Below, in pieces: positions 37,701 to 51,600 of a stretch of 64,000 nucleotides of DNA; the stretch's first letter is position 1, and the number at the start of each line of letters is the position of its first letter. The notes under the pieces are model-generated. The model searched no databases. It was not told the origin of the DNA and saw only the letters and a list, made by a program, of their open reading frames with translations. The translations under genes were made by a program, and so were the position numbers. The stretch is from Caprimulgus europaeus (lineage: Eukaryota; Chordata; Aves; Caprimulgiformes; Caprimulgidae), in contig OU015541.1 of assembly GCA_907165065.1 (NCBI GenBank), positions 12,639,001 to 12,703,000 of the forward strand. The letters are read 5' to 3'.

Positions 37701-40621
37701 AAGAGCAGGGCAGGGCTGTGAGTACTGGAAAGGATGAGGTGCCCTCCAGCCAACCTCTGCTTGGGATGACTGATTTACAGAGCTGGTAGGAAGCTCTGGG
37801 GAAGCCATTTACCATCGCTAAGCAGGAGGTCAACTTATCTCATTTCACTCCGGGACTGCTGGGCAATGGTTTTAGATGGGGCTTGCTCCTGGATGTTAGA
37901 GCAGCCCATGGAGGCTGTGTCAGAGGGAAGTATGGGCTTGCTTTCATGTGCAAGGTAGAGAGAGGTCATCCTCTCCATCCCATCTCATCAGTTTGTAAGG
38001 AAGCATTCATTAAAAAACGCCATGCTTGTGAGAGAGGGTTTTTATGATTCTCTCCTCATTCTGAAAGAAATGCCAGAAATCCTTCTTAAGCAGGAGATGA
38101 AAAGGCCCTTTCCCTCACCTTGCAACCAGTAGAGAATGTCAGAAGGCCATAGCCTCTTCCACATCAGAACAGTGCTATTGGCAGGACAGGGGACCTTACC
38201 TGATCACTTACCGTGGTGATGGAACTGCAGAAGGAATGATGGACAGTGTGAACACAATCCTTCTTGATATAGATTTCTGGACTTGTCTGGATGTTTTACT
38301 AATGAAGGGAGAACTTACACGAACCTATGGAAACCAATGGGAGGGTTTTTTGCCATTGACATCAGCCAGGTTTTCACCCTATGGTTCTGCAGTTACTTTT
38401 TTGGTCTTCACTCTCTTCTACCTGTTTTCACTGACTGCCTTCTCCATGGGCTATTTTCACTTTGTTGGATAGAAAATATTTGCTGGTCTCAGGTCTAAAG
38501 CAGCTAAGGACTCCTCCAAGGCACTCTGCCCATCAGAGAGGTTTATTTCAGAGGTGGGAAGTGCTGAGATACTTGAATAATGGGAATTCTCAAGGTATAG
38601 GTTCCCCCACCCTTTATTTACCAGATTCCCAACATATGTGCTGGTTTTCTGAATTAATCACATAGAGCTGGCAGATGTTTGGCTTTTTTTTCTCTGCACA
38701 TCTGCTTTTAAAAACTGCATTGGAACAGTCACTACAAAAGCAATGCTGTGGTTCACTCTTGAGGGAATAGAGGAGATTCAAGTCCCAAAGCTCAGACCCA
38801 GGACTGGGCTGACCTCTGCTTAGGGATCCTTGGGGATGGAGGCTTCCTCTGCCAGTCCTTCTCCCATTTGGTCCTACACCTCTGGAAAAGGAGAGGAAGG
38901 CATATTAAAAAGAAATAACACAATAACATCTTCCTAGCAGCCTGTCATTAACCTCTGCATCTTTTGTAGCTCAAAGCAAAGTTGCATATGAAAATAAATA
39001 AATAAATCAGTGAATACTTTTCCAAGGAAATCAAACCCTGTTGTTCTTTATTGGCTCAGATCTTTGTTGCCTGGGGCTATCTGAATCATTCTTCTTGCTA
39101 AAGTGTAAGGATGATTTTCTTTTAGTGTGAAAAGTTTCCACTTAGAAGACTCATGCGTGAAGGACCAAAAGGCATTCAGTTTGGCTGCACAGTAAAATAG
39201 TTTGGTGTTTTCATTGCTTCATTACCTTACCCTGGTTGTTACAATCTGGCTTCATCACAGCTATTGCTGCTGCTAAAAATCTGTGCCTGGGTCTCTGCAC
39301 ACCGACACATGCTCCAAAATGAACAGTTTGCACCAATTGTTGCTGTGTGCTGGTAACAGGAGGCATGGAAAAACAAATCCTGTCTTCTCCAATTCATGTT
39401 ACTAAGTGTGTCTTCTGTGAGTATTTGTATTTTCCTATTTTAATGACTTTGAAAACACCTAACAGGGCAAGAGGAATCATCAGGGATGCAATAAAGAGAG
39501 ATGAGATTGTTGGGGAGCCTGATTAAAGGCACAGCAAAATAAAACTCGGAGTGGTATTGAGGAATGGGCAGGCAGGGCAGCAAACTTCCTTTTCTGACCC
39601 AGCTTAGATGCTTTTCTTTTCAAGACTGCCTGCACCAGCTCAATCTGTCATAGTCCTCTCCCATCCTCTGAAACAGACTCGGTTATTGGCTACTGAGGGT
39701 TAAGTGCTATCGTAAAAAAAGGTTTGTAGGGACAGATAAAACCTTTTATTAGATGAAAAGATATGGCCAGAGGAAAAAAAAATATACATTTTTTGGGGTG
39801 TAGAAGCCTATCCGGGTTGTAAGCAGCAGGCTGTCCTCCAGGACATGGTTATCCCTCACTTGGAACTTGGAGATTGACAGGTAACAACAGCAGCCAGATG
39901 GGTAATAGTTTCTGTAATTTACTGTCAATAGCATTGAGCTTCCTTTCCCTGCAAATGTTTTTCCTTAGCTCTTTTTTTCACTTCAGCCTTAAAAATGCTT
40001 GGAAAATTAGATTTTATTGAGGGAAGAATTGCACATAAGCCTTTGCTTTCACCTACGTTTTCGATGGAAATAAGTCTGCTGCAACCTAACTTCTTTTGCT
40101 GGTGGTGCTGACCTTTTTTGAGTTGGTTGCTCAATGCAAACTGGAAAATAATAACAATTTCATGAAAACTGGGGGCTGTCCCTGCACATGGCCTTTTGTA
40201 GAAATACCTCTTTTCTTGGGGGGCGGGAAATATTTTGTTGGAAAACTTCCAGCCTGTCTTAGTTTGATTTTTTGCCTTTTCTGCATTTTGACTCTGGTTC
40301 CACATCAGGTCATTTGGTTTTGCCCGTGCCCTCTTCCTCCCCATCAGCTGCACTCTAATGGGAAATAAATCTCCAAGCTCTTTTCTATCCCTTACTATCC
40401 TGAAAGTCTTCTGCTCTCACTGAATGACTCAGATCATACATCTCTGTTTATAAAACACTAAAAGTACCACTTATATTTTTTCCCAGAATCCCTTTTCACT
40501 GGTGTCAGATACAGAAACACCAACAAAATAAACCTCAAGGATAAAAAAAATCCTTGTGGTTCTATCTGCAGTAAAGATAAGATCTTTTTTCAAAGGAGAT
40601 GAATGCTCTGGCTTCTCTGAC
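31771..40621. other. Long unique non-coding stretch, no gene seen
   Basis: About 8.9 kb without a recognised exon, RNA gene or clear transposon. The longest frames are 143 codons (35581-36012 minus) and 142 codons (39925-40353 minus). Both lack recognisable domains and start or end without splice logic that I can defend. Simple repeats are an A12 run (33831-33842) and an AAAT patch (38992-39007). The AT-rich block 36770-37030 is noted as a possible conserved element. Confidence 0.55.
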
Positions 40622-40811
40622 CCCTCCAGGCATTGGAAGGGGTTGCCCAGGGCAGTGGTGGAGCCCCCATCCCTGGAGGGATTGAAGAGTCGTGTAGACA
40701 CAGTGCTGAGGGACAGGGGTTAGTGGGGACTGGTCAGTGTTGGGTTCATGGTTGGACTTGATGATCATAAAGGGCTTTTCCAGTCAAGGCAGTTCTGTGA
40801 TTCTGTGATTC
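40622..40811 (+). mobile_element. CR1 LINE 3' end
   Basis: A CR1 tail of another subfamily. The segments 'ggttgcccagggcagtggtg', 'ccccatccctggagggatt' and 'gttggacttgatgatcat' lead to tandem TTCTGTGATTCTGTGATTC at the end. The upstream limit is set where 'aggcattggaaggggttgcc' first resembles CR1, and the true start may be slightly earlier. The partial reading frame in this segment is the end of ORF2 and is not functional. Confidence 0.92.
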
Positions 40812-43800
40812 CAGCCACGTTTCTGTCTCCCTCCCAAGCCAGAACAGTCTTGCTCTGTGTACGATGGGACAGAGGCTGTCTGCTGTGTGGGCAATGGTCA
40901 CACTACAACACACACAGTGTGTTCTGCTGTGTTTTCTAGTCCAAACCTCTCCCTAAGCAAGTTGACCTGGGTAATTTGAGTTTCACTCTCCAGGATATGC
41001 CTTGGACCATGGCTTTCTTGGAGTGGCAAGCCTTCACCCGATATCAGGAGATGCATTGGTCCGTGGTGGGATTGTAGTTTTGCAGTGGTTTCCAAATCAA
41101 ATCTGTCCTGTTTTGTGTCAGCCTGCCAGTGACCTGTGAGTCGAGCTGGTGCTCTCTTGCAATCAGCAAGGCTGTCACCACCCTACATGCAGCTGCGTCC
41201 AGGCATCTCATTGCTTAACCAGAGCAGCACGATCTGCTTTGGTCACCCAGTTGATGCACTTGGAATTGTCATTTCTGAGAGCTTAAGTTCCTAATTGTGG
41301 AGTTGCTGAAGGTAACTGCCTGTACCTGAGCTAAGTGTCTAATGCAGGTTAGAGCTTAGGCTGTGAAGTCCTTCTTCTTCCCAGTGAGCACATCTCCTGG
41401 TGGCACACTTGATGGAAGCCATGACAGCTTGTGGTGGGGTGGGCTGGGGTCATGGCACTACGTGTTCTTCCATGCAGTCTGCAGAGCAATCATATGCAGT
41501 GGTGAGTACACACAAGGAGTAGGAAGGTGATTTTTCTTCATTAACCCCTTTTCAGTGCAGAACTACACTTGAAGTCATCTTCTTTGCTTGCACCTCCCAC
41601 AGAAGAATGAACTCCCAAGCATCATAGTGTGCCTTGAACTCATGCTGGCTCCTGAGAACACCTTGGCTGTGTCAATCAGACCTAGTTTTGGTGCACAGCA
41701 CAGTCTTGGGAAAATAAGGCACAGTCAGTGTTCAAAGGCTGGTGAGTGATCCTTCCTCTAAGGAAAGGCATCAAAACCTTCAGGGCTACCTTTCAGCAGC
41801 ACCAACTCTCCAGCTTTCTGATGGATCTGGTTCATTTTCATCTGTCCTGGGCACATCCACATCCTACCAGAGGCACTGAGCCACGTTGCTAATGTGGGGA
41901 TTGAAATACGAAGGGAAAGGGGAAAAATCATTCAATTCCTGTCAGATAGATGGAAACTTAGTTTTCCTTCTCCTCTCTCCTGCCTCCTGGAGAACTTATC
42001 CTATGTAGAAGGTGACCTTTTGTCTCCTTCCTCCCCACCCGAGTTAGGAGAGATGCGGCTGACACATCTGATGACAGATAGACTCCAGCATGAGCAAATT
42101 GTGCTTGAACTTGCTCCAGAGAAAACTGTTACGAGGCGTGTGCAAGCTCGGCTGCGTTAGGGGGAGCACGGATCATGGTCAAATGTTTGTGTCATTTGCA
42201 AACGCCACGGTGAGGGGACAGGGAGGGATGAGCATATTGAACTCTAAAGGTTACTACAGAGAACATGAAATAGGGCTCTGTGTTTGACTTTTGAAGAATA
42301 TGCTCCATTTGGGGAAGATTCAGATGAAAGCAGATTAATCCCTACCACATGGATTATTTTCTTTCATCTTCTGGTTTTGGTTTTATTTTATTTTGAAGTT
42401 GATTTCTTACCTTTTTTTATTCTACAAGAAGTTTCTGAAATCTTGATGTTCACCAAAGCTTTGTCTAGTGCATATGCTGCGTCTTCATGATATGAGTAGA
42501 AATTAGGAATAATAGATGTAAAAGCATTTTAAAGATGTAGAAACTCTTTGTGAGAGGGAAAACTTGGAGCACAAATCCCAGGTGAAAAGGAAAAAAAAAG
42601 AGATTTAAATGCAAGCACTTTGAACACATGTCCCTGCCTGTGCAAGTAGCATTCCCAGGCTGATGTGCAGGAAAGGCCCCAGTAACTCAAACTCATGGCA
42701 ATTTAGTGAAGAATTGTGCATTCTGGCCACCTCCATCAGACTGACACTCCAGCCTGAACAAACAGCCTGAACATCCTGAAGACACCCAAACCTGAACCCT
42801 GCTGAGCTCTGCATTCACGGCAGCAGGGACTTCCTTCCAGGCATCTTATTTTAAGATGAGAAGAATATTTTGGGATTAAATGCATACCATAATAATGATC
42901 TCTCTCTTTCCCTCAATCTGTCACGGTGATCTCGCCCCTCTCCATCCTTTGACCTTAGAAGGACAATCATTTATGGGACTGCCTAATGCTCGGCCACTCT
43001 TCAGGATGTTCAGAGCTGCAGATTCACTCCTTCCACCAGGCACCCATTGAATCTGTCCAGCCCATGTCTATTAAAAACTGGACTCTGCAGCCAAGAGGAC
43101 AGTGAGAGATGGATGGTGCTGGCATGCAGCCAGTTCAGAGGACAGAGGCAGGATCAGCCTGCCGTGGACAGAGACAGACTAATGGAACCTGCAGGACTGG
43201 CATGCAATTACCTCGGTTGCCAAACTAATTATAGAGAAGTCACAGATTTCCAGTATGCTGCCCCTGGCCTCAGAGACAAAGCTGTCAGCTGGATTTTGAA
43301 AAGTTCTGGGCCAAATTCAGGTAGGGCTGGAGCAAGTGTATGTTTGATGAAATTGGTTTGCTTGACCCAGCTGAGACCAGGGTCTGGTACCTCACATGGT
43401 GGCTCCATCCCCAGGATCACTCAGGGTGGTCTCAGGACCACTGAGTTACCTGAGATTGAAGTGACTCTTGCTGTGCTGCTCCAAAACTTGTTAGAGCAGT
43501 GCACAGCAGTAGCATTGTCACCTCACAATACATGCCTCGTAGTTCAAACCTTGCTGATTCTCAAAAACCACAAAGTACAAGTGTGGGAGCTGGAGCCAAA
43601 TCTGGTCTAACAATGTCAGTGTTAGAAACAGCAAAATCCATAGAGTGAAAAAAAATCTTTTGTCTCAAGAGAGGGATGCAGCAGTATTTGGATTATTTGG
43701 GGAAATGCCAGTATGGCAGATAAGAGATGCTATCTTAGCCTTGGCACGTTGGTCAAAGTCCTGTTCCAATTTCTCAGGGAGGTGTTTGGCCTAAGGCAGA

Positions 43801-45329
43801 ATCCAGGTTAAAAAAAAAAACCTTTATAAGAGCTGATCTAAGGAGCTGCAAAATCAAAGCTGTTGGTAATGCCAAACAGTTCCCAAGCCCCAGGACGATG
43901 GCTTCAGATTCCTAAGTGCCATCTACTGGCATTTGCCCATTAGCTCCTTACCCACAAGTGTGCAGGTCCTCATCTCCTGCTGTCCCTGCAGCAGCTCCAG
44001 CATCCTCTGACCAGGTCACCTCCATGGTGGTGTGGGCTCAGCCTGACCCACTGCCCTTTGGCGGGTGGGATGCAGGATTTAAGTGAGCACGGCAGCCTGG
44101 CTCTGGGGAGGAGAAGGCAGCTCTGATGGTGATGTGCATGGACTTGCTGTATTAGCAGTGGCTCTGGGATCGCTGTTGCTGAGCTGGTCCCAGCCACTGC
44201 TCGTTCACAGTCTCCAGACAGCAGCCTGGAGCCTGAGCAAGTAGCCTGGGGAGCTGTGTCAGAGACAGCAAAATACACTGAAACATGTATTATGGGCATG
44301 AAAGCTTGTTTGTAGGACTCGCTCTGGTGATGGGCTGTTATGGGAAATGACACATTGATGTTGAAAGCCTTAAATGTTCCTCAGGCATATTGACAAAAAC
44401 TGCACGCTTCTCCTCAGGCTGCTGAAGCAACAGGGAAGAGAACATTTGCTTTCAGCTAATAAAACCCGATTTTAGTTGGTTTTGTTTTGTTTTCTTTTGC
44501 CGCTGCTGCTGCTGTAGAAAAACAACCCATCCTCCTGCACAGCATCAGTGGACTGCAGGCATGTTTCCCATCATCTCGTGGTGTCCTTGGGAGTTTTCCT
44601 GGATGTATCCTACCTCACTTCACCCTTGCTGTGGTTTTGACGTTGGTGCCATGTGCTCATTGGTATTTATCCATATCAGGTAGGTTGTCATCACAGCGCA
44701 CCTGACCTGCTTCAGGTGAAGACAAACTCTAGCCCCAGCAAGGAACGAGAGTGACCTGAAGTCAGCATCAGCTCCTTGCACCCAGCAAGGCTCAGGCACT
44801 CTCAGACAACCTCCTGACCGGCTTCCTTCATTTCCATCACTTAATTCCATGTTTATCTGCCAGTTCAGACGAAACCTCAGCAGGACAGTACAGGAGTCAG
44901 CTGGGTGTCATTATTCAGCTATAAAAGGGAGACACCAGACCTCTCCACAGAGTCTCAGATGGAATTTCAGGAGAAAACAGCAGCTTTGTCTTCCCATTTT
45001 ACTCCTCCAAAGTGGTAACACCCAACATAAGACATATGTAACTTCAAGGAACCCTACACAAGAGATATTTGGAATCAAAACTGTCTCTAGATATTTGGAA
45101 ATGCCTCATTTAATATTATGTGCATAACTTTAAATTAGCTTATGCAGTTACATGTACATGGGGCAACACACAGATTTTTCTGCTGAAGTTTTGGTTTGCT
45201 CAGTGCTTGGACAACCCTGCAGGTTTCTCCCTATTCTTCTCGGGTCCTTCTTCACAGACCCTGTGTGACACTCAGGTTCACTGCTTCCTGGCTGTGCTCC
45301 TCTGCTGGACCTGTGCTTCTTGGTCATGA
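40812..45329. other. Unique non-coding DNA including the longest non-repeat frame
   Basis: A 187-codon plus-strand frame at 43047-43610 is the longest after the satellite frames are set aside and one 212-codon frame at 4949-5587 is dismissed. It has no recognisable domain, signal peptide or repeated motif, and no splice or promoter context I can support. A rough chance estimate for one such frame in 64 kb of six-frame sequence is around 0.4, so it is not evidence of a gene. An A10 run is at 43810-43819. Nothing else was recognised. Confidence 0.55.
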
Positions 45330-45412
45330 TTGTGTTTTAAAATATTTTTGTAATGATATCCCAGACATGTTGTACAGTGTCTTGTTTTGCAGTTGAGGAA
45401 CTGAGGCATGGA
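45330..45412 (-). mobile_element. Probable MIR-type SINE relic
   Basis: The segment 'ttttgcagttgaggaactga' followed by 'ggcatggaagagctgtg' (45383-45423) is the complement of the conserved MIR core (cctcagtttcc...). Flanking similarity is weak, so the limits are uncertain. Confidence 0.5.
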
Positions 45413-45423
45413 AGAGCTGTGGA

Positions 45424-48400
45424 CAGTGTCCACTGCTTTTCCTTCTTCCAACCTGAAAACTGCTGGGGCTGATTATTTATTTTTTTTACAGCACTATTTG
45501 TTTCTAGTGGATTTTTGCAGCTTTCTGAACACTCAAATCTACAAAACTGTCCTGGGATGTCTCAAAGAGTGACAACAATTTAGTAGGGGAGTGCTCAACC
45601 CTGGGAAGTTTTTTACCTCGTTTATCTCATGGCTTTTGTGGCAAATAACACCAGGGTCCTACAGACAGGGGCCACCTTCCCATCAGAGCCATGATGCAAT
45701 GGCTTTGGTGATGATAGTGCTCCCCAACAGCTCCATTTTGACACACTCAAGCAGAACTGTGGTGCTTGAACCAGAGAGAGATATATGGGATTTTTGTCAA
45801 AATTTTCCTACTGAAACTGCTGCCTTGTGCTTATGATGTTTCTTGTCTGATCACGTACATGGTTGGAGAGTTCATTTACTCTGTAATTAATTACTTGCCT
45901 GTTTGCCCTTGCTAATCCTCCCTTCCTGTTTTGTCTTTTCCAGCAAGGAGCTTAGTTTTCTAACATGCAGCATCTCTCATTCATTTCAGTTTCTGTTTCT
46001 AGACATTTCTTAGCTTGTCTGCATTTAGGAGGGGGTGATACAGCCCAACCTGGCTGCAGTGAACCGTGTCGTATCATCAGTGTTGTTGGGCTGCTGAAGC
46101 AGGACTTTGTCAGTCATTGTTTGTTCTTTTCTGGAGCCACATTCTTGCCTGAATTTTGTGCATTTGGTGCCCTGTGAGGTCTGGGCTGGGGCAGAGTGAG
46201 AGTTTCGGTGACCTATAATTTCTACAGGAGCTGGGAATAGCCTGTGGAAGGTAGTGGCAGGACAGCACCCTGTAATTCACTGCACTTCTGCCTTCTCAAA
46301 TTCCAATCTACATCTTAAAAACAATCTAACAGCTTACCCAAGTGACTTTGAAACCTATCCAGCCCCAGTATCCAGCCTCTTGCCTCTGTTCCTTCCACCC
46401 CTTCCCCTCTCTGAGCTTGTTCATCTCACTTCATCCTCCCTCACCTCCTTTTCCTGCATCTGGCCCTCAGCTGCCCCAGGCTATGAGGAGCCACCACTCG
46501 TCCCTGCCAGCAATTTCAAAGGGTTTTTTAAATGGACTTGTGTAGTGTAGGATCTTGGGTCTCGGTGAACAGCAGTAATGAGGGGTGCCTTGATCACTTA
46601 TATGCTATTTAAAATAACTGCCTGTTGTCTTGAAGAAATCCAGGCAGATGAGGAAACATCAGTATGCAAGGGTTTGCATTTCTCTCTTGTAGTCCAAACC
46701 AGAAAATTACCTGTTTATGTAGACAGTGAAGTTGCTGTGTTTGTGGTTGCTGAATGAGTTTTCTGTTGGATTGGATATGTAATTTGATGAGAAATATTCA
46801 GGAGATAGAGATTTGGGGTGGAGAAAAACTGTGGTTTTCCATCTGTCTGACCAGGAGACTGAAATGACTGCTTTCAGGATATACCCTTCCAGAAGAAACA
46901 AAACTCTGGAGCAGTTTCTAAAAGCCATGGTTTCTCTCCAGGACTGACACAGGCTAAGCTGTAGACCATGGGTTATATGAACATGAAGCTGCTCTAGAAC
47001 TGCTGTATGATAGACTCAACCAGCTAAAAACCTCTTCCTGACCCAACAATTGCACTGCACTGATCAACTGCAGCGTTGCAGGTTGTGAGCCAGTGAGAGG
47101 GTTGCTGTAATGTCAGAACAGGTGGAGCAGAGGATGGTTAGAAACCATCCAGTTATGGGAAATCTGAGTCATGAAAACCATTGGATAAATTTAAACACAT
47201 TATTCTAGTTTGGAGGAGGAGACCATCTGGGTAAGTAGAAGGATGTGTGTCTTACTAAGGGAAGAGTCATTTCAAAATGACAAAAGAATTGTCCTGAGCT
47301 TGAAAAATCTGCCAGACCTGAGATAAAAAGACCAGCTTAGAGTGACGTTCATTTAGTGTTTGCATGTCAAGAATCCAGCTAAGGGACATAATACCAAAAT
47401 ATTTTTTAAAATGATGAAAGACTTTTGTTGGTAATTGCTGTCTACATGAAGGAGGAAGGTCTGGAAATTTCATCAGAACTTCTTGTTATAAAGATCCTTT
47501 TAGAGATTAAAAAAAAAATCTTATATTTGAACTCAAAATTCCATGACATCTCTGCTTTAAAGAAAAAGCTGGGAAAGAAATGAGAGGATCTCCCTGTGGC
47601 CAGATTGCAGTGGGCTCAGGTAGGTTGGTAAGAACCTGGCTTTGAGCTTGTTTTTGACAGTTAAGGCTCTGGTTTGCCACTTGGCTTATCCCTGTAGGTC
47701 AGGGTTAATGGTTGGGTAGCCAGGTGGTCTCCTGATGGACATCATCTGTCTGTGTTTGCCCGGGACCCACTGCCAGAAGATGCATAGCAAACAGCCTGGT
47801 GTTCTGGCTCTTCCTCCTTGTATGAGCTTCAGTAACATGTAACTGGTGTGCTACCAGTGTGCTCAGGTAAACTCCAGTCCAACTCTATTAATTATCACAA
47901 AGAGCAGGTCCTGCATGGCAGAATCCCTCCTGGACACTGGCTGAGACAAGGCTGAGAAGTAGAAGAGTCAGAGGGACAGTGGAGATGTGGTGGTTGACCC
48001 AAGTAGCGATGGAAAATGGGATGAGTAGCTCATGATTCACCCAGCATTGAGCTGTGATTGTGACTGGGGAAATGAGGGCAATGTGAGAGGAACAATCTGA
48101 AGCCAATGGCTCCATCCCTTTTGCTGTGTGGGTGCATTGATTGCCCACAAAGTGAATAACGAGAGCACCCTCTGTCATTATCTCCTGCCATCTTCTTGGG
48201 AAATGACCTACATGGTTTGCTGGCACCACCACTCCTGGGGACCCAGCGATGACAGCAGCCCCCAACGAGTCTAACCTCCACCAAGTGTGGAACAGTGATT
48301 GCCAAGGGCAGCAGGGGGGATCCAGGTCTGATGCCAAGACAGGACAGGATTTAAAAAAACATCCATGGAGGTGCAGCTGCAAAGTACACAAAGTCCTGTG

Positions 48401-48429
48401 GGGCTTCCTCTCCACCCTTGCTTTAGGCA
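45424..48429. other. Unique non-coding DNA, no gene seen
   Basis: Frames reach 175 codons on the minus strand (47888-48415), overlapping a second minus frame and a plus frame, with no domain I recognise. A pyrimidine-rich, gene-like stretch near 46360-46490 is not bounded by credible splice sites. I see no repeats of note. Confidence 0.55.
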
Positions 48430-48615
48430 GTAATGGTAATTCTAAGTTTTATTATATTTTTTACAAGCATAGATCTCAAAACCCTATGGTACAGACTCAT
48501 CATTACCATCCTACAGATGGGGTTGCTGAAGCATAAAGGAATGAAATGACTTCCCTGGAACCATTAACTGGGCAAATGACAGGGCTAAAAATAGAGTCCA
48601 GATATTCAACTTTTC
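48430..48615 (-). mobile_element. MIR-type SINE relic
   Basis: On the plus strand, 'cattaccatcctacagatgg' (48500) is followed by 'ggttgctgaagcataaag', 'gaaatgacttccc', 'actgggcaaatgacagggct' and 'atagagtccagat'. These keep the order of the reversed MIR consensus: cattttacagatgagg, gaggcacagagag, aagtgacttgccc, agtggcagagctgg, gaacccagg. This is the most complete MIR-like copy in the window. Confidence 0.75.
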
Positions 48616-51600
48616 ATGCCACCACCCATTGCCAGTCCTAACTCAGAGGAAAGGTGCCAAGGAAGTTAGTTAATGCAGGTAACAACTATTTAACTGAGTT
48701 CAGTTACTGCATCCTCTTGGTAAGAGGCTTTGTGGGGATGCTCCACCTAGGTCACTCCGATAAACCGACACATTTTTGGAGAAAAAAAGGTTGACAGAAA
48801 GGACAGTGAGCCACATATGGCTGTGTGTACGTCAGTCACACAGACCCTAATACGTTCAGAAGTTCCAAGTGCCTTTTAAAGCTAATGGTCTGTGCACTAA
48901 TAGCTCCTGGCCCTGGCATCCAGGCTAGCAGCTGGTGCCACTAATTGGTAGCCCCGAGGATGAGCACGTGTGCAGGAGACTGGATTTCAGGAGCAGGGAA
49001 AGGATTAGGATTCCTGCCTTGCTAATTCTATCATTCAGCATAGTCTTTAATCAAAATGAAAAGTCAAGAGACCACGAGGGGCTAACAAACAACAGCTTTG
49101 CCCGATTACCGGCATCCAGCTCGCTCAGACCTGACAGGCATCGCCTGGAACGGCCGGACCAGGAACAGCTTGTAAAGCTGCCTGAGCTGCAGCTGTTCTC
49201 CTTCCCCGTGGTGTCTGCTGGACAATGCTAGAAATAGCAGCAGGGAATAATATAGCTGTTTCTAGCTTTTTTGAGGATGCAGGGTCGATTATTTGAGGGG
49301 TGGATGTCAAGTCATATAAAAGCATCCAAACACCTCCAGCTAAGCCCAGCAGAAATAAACAGCCTGTGTGGTACGGGCTTGTAACACCTACTAGTGAAGA
49401 CATCAGCTTCTCTCTTCCTTTTCTCCTTCCTGGTGTCTGTCTTGTGGAGTGTTGGAGCCTCCCTCCTAGCCTTGAAGGCGGGGACACGGCAGAAAGAGCC
49501 AGAGCACTGAACTGGCTGAAGAAGATGGTCAGAGAGCTGAAGCTGCTGGAGGAGATGCCATGCATTGCTGAAGCCAGTACAGAATGATCCAGCCCCCAGC
49601 CAGAGAGCAGTTTGGAGAGCTGGTGTGTTACTTGAGCTGTGCAAAGCAAGGGCTAACACCTGTTTTCTCAACAGCAGGAGGTAACAAGGCATCCTCTGAT
49701 GTCCATTTTTAACCCTGATAATTAAGGTTTTGATGTTCCCTGTGAAGCTTAACCTAACCTGGAATTAGCCCATTTGAACACCATCTGTCTTTGTCCTCCT
49801 GAGACCTGAGCTGGCCCAGACTTGGGAGTTTCAAAGTCCATGCAGCTGCTGAGGGAGATAAAGGAGAGCATCCTTCTGATGCTCTGCAGATGGTATAGGG
49901 CCCGCTCCAGTCTTCTGGATTAATCAGGATAATTTCTGTTGGAAAATCCTTTGGGGTGACTCTCCCTGCATTGCTGACTGAGGTTTTGTCATCTCCAGTT
50001 CCTGTCAAATCTCAGAACTCTTGTTACCTTCCCATAACTTCCACTCAGTGGTTCCAGATCACATGGTGGAGACGAGAGTGCCACAGTGAGACACAGAAAG
50101 AGCTCACCAGCTCTATGCATACTCATCGTTAACCTTCCCACCATTCTCCAGAAATATCCTTTCCCATTATGCTTGTGACTGAGTCTGAACCTTGCTCCAG
50201 ATGGCAGTGGGCTGAGGAGATGAAATTTTACTGCAGTCAGAGCTCAAAGATGCACAAAAGAGGGAAATTGTGAAATTGCAATGACAGGGTTGTTTGGGTA
50301 GCTTGTGATGTTCTGGCTTTAGAGAAATCCATGGCTAATGTGCCTGCATGGCAAGGTAAACTAAAGACCATATCATTCTATTTAAGCTTGACATAGCAAG
50401 AAGAAACACGTCTCCTGGATTCCTTGTTGCCTGCAAGCATTAAGGCTGGTTCCTACACGTGTTGCTCAGTCACTCCGTGTTAAAGAGCTTAGGATAAAGT
50501 ATTTCTGGGATTTGGTTACTACAGAGCTTTAAGGTCTGGCTCTGCTGTGTTCACACTTTCTTTAGATGACATCATGATCAGGCACAACGTGACTATTCAG
50601 GGGTTCATGAAGGAGAATAAGCCCCTTGGTCCTTGCACTGCCCTGTCCTTTTCACCTGCTCCCCTGCTGCTAGGGAGAGGATCCTTGCTGCTTAGTTTTT
50701 CTAGTTGTCATGAGGCAGATGATGAGGAGGAAAGCCCCTTCCAGAAGCCAGATCACAGCTGTGAATGGAGTGTGGTTCATGCAGTGATGGGTTAAGAACC
50801 TGGTATTTGAAGCACTGGGGTGAATTGTTCATCCTAGGCAAGGCACACACGAGTGGATGGTGGCTTACAGAGATGGAGCCTGGAAGGGGAGTAAGAAGGC
50901 ATCTTCCCACGTTGTGAGGTGAGGTGCTGCATCACTCTGTATCACAGTGTGGGTGTCCCATAGCAGGAGCTGGAGCCTTAACTTGGCCAACAGATGGGAA
51001 GTTGGTGGGGTCTGAGCCCACATTGACCTGTGTCTCCACACCTCTACTTCCCTTCTCTTTGTTTCTCCTTCTGCTTCACTTCCATTGGCATTTGTCACTG
51101 CATTTTCTCTCTCCACGTTCCTGTTTTGGTTTTGATTTGTTTTGTTATCCTGATCTTAACCGTCCTGTTTCCTAACCTGGAACATTTAGAATTGTTTGAA
51201 CTCAACAAATATTTTCTGTTCTGCTCAGTGTGGAACTTCTTAAAAGGTTAGTTGCATTTTAATCCAGCAGCAGCAGTGCGTTGAGGTTACAGCCTTGTAC
51301 ATTAAACATGCAAACAGATACTTTTCACAATAGCTGCCTCATCTTTCACTGTATATTAATAATGCAGGGAGTTCTGGATCATCTGTCCCTGTCATTGCTA
51401 CTGCATATTGATACAGTCCCAAGGACTAGCTGGTAGAGAGCAAAATATGTGAGGATGATCCCTGACCTTTTCCCTTTTCCCCACCAGTAAATTCGCCAGG
51501 TTCTGTACAGGTAACAAACCCTGTGTCCTGGCAGCAATGCTTTGGTAATGTCTCCAGTGCATAGTTTGGATATAGCCAGGCATGGGGTGAATGCTATTCA

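Noticed and set aside
43047-43610. 187-codon plus-strand frame
   Set aside because: No recognisable domain or gene context. A rough estimate (stop rate about 5% per codon, six frames, 64 kb) gives about 0.4 expected by chance.
49125-49649. 174-codon minus-strand frame and an overlapping plus-strand frame with a charged helix-like end
   Set aside because: Mutually overlapping frames in GC-richer DNA. Neither has a recognisable family.
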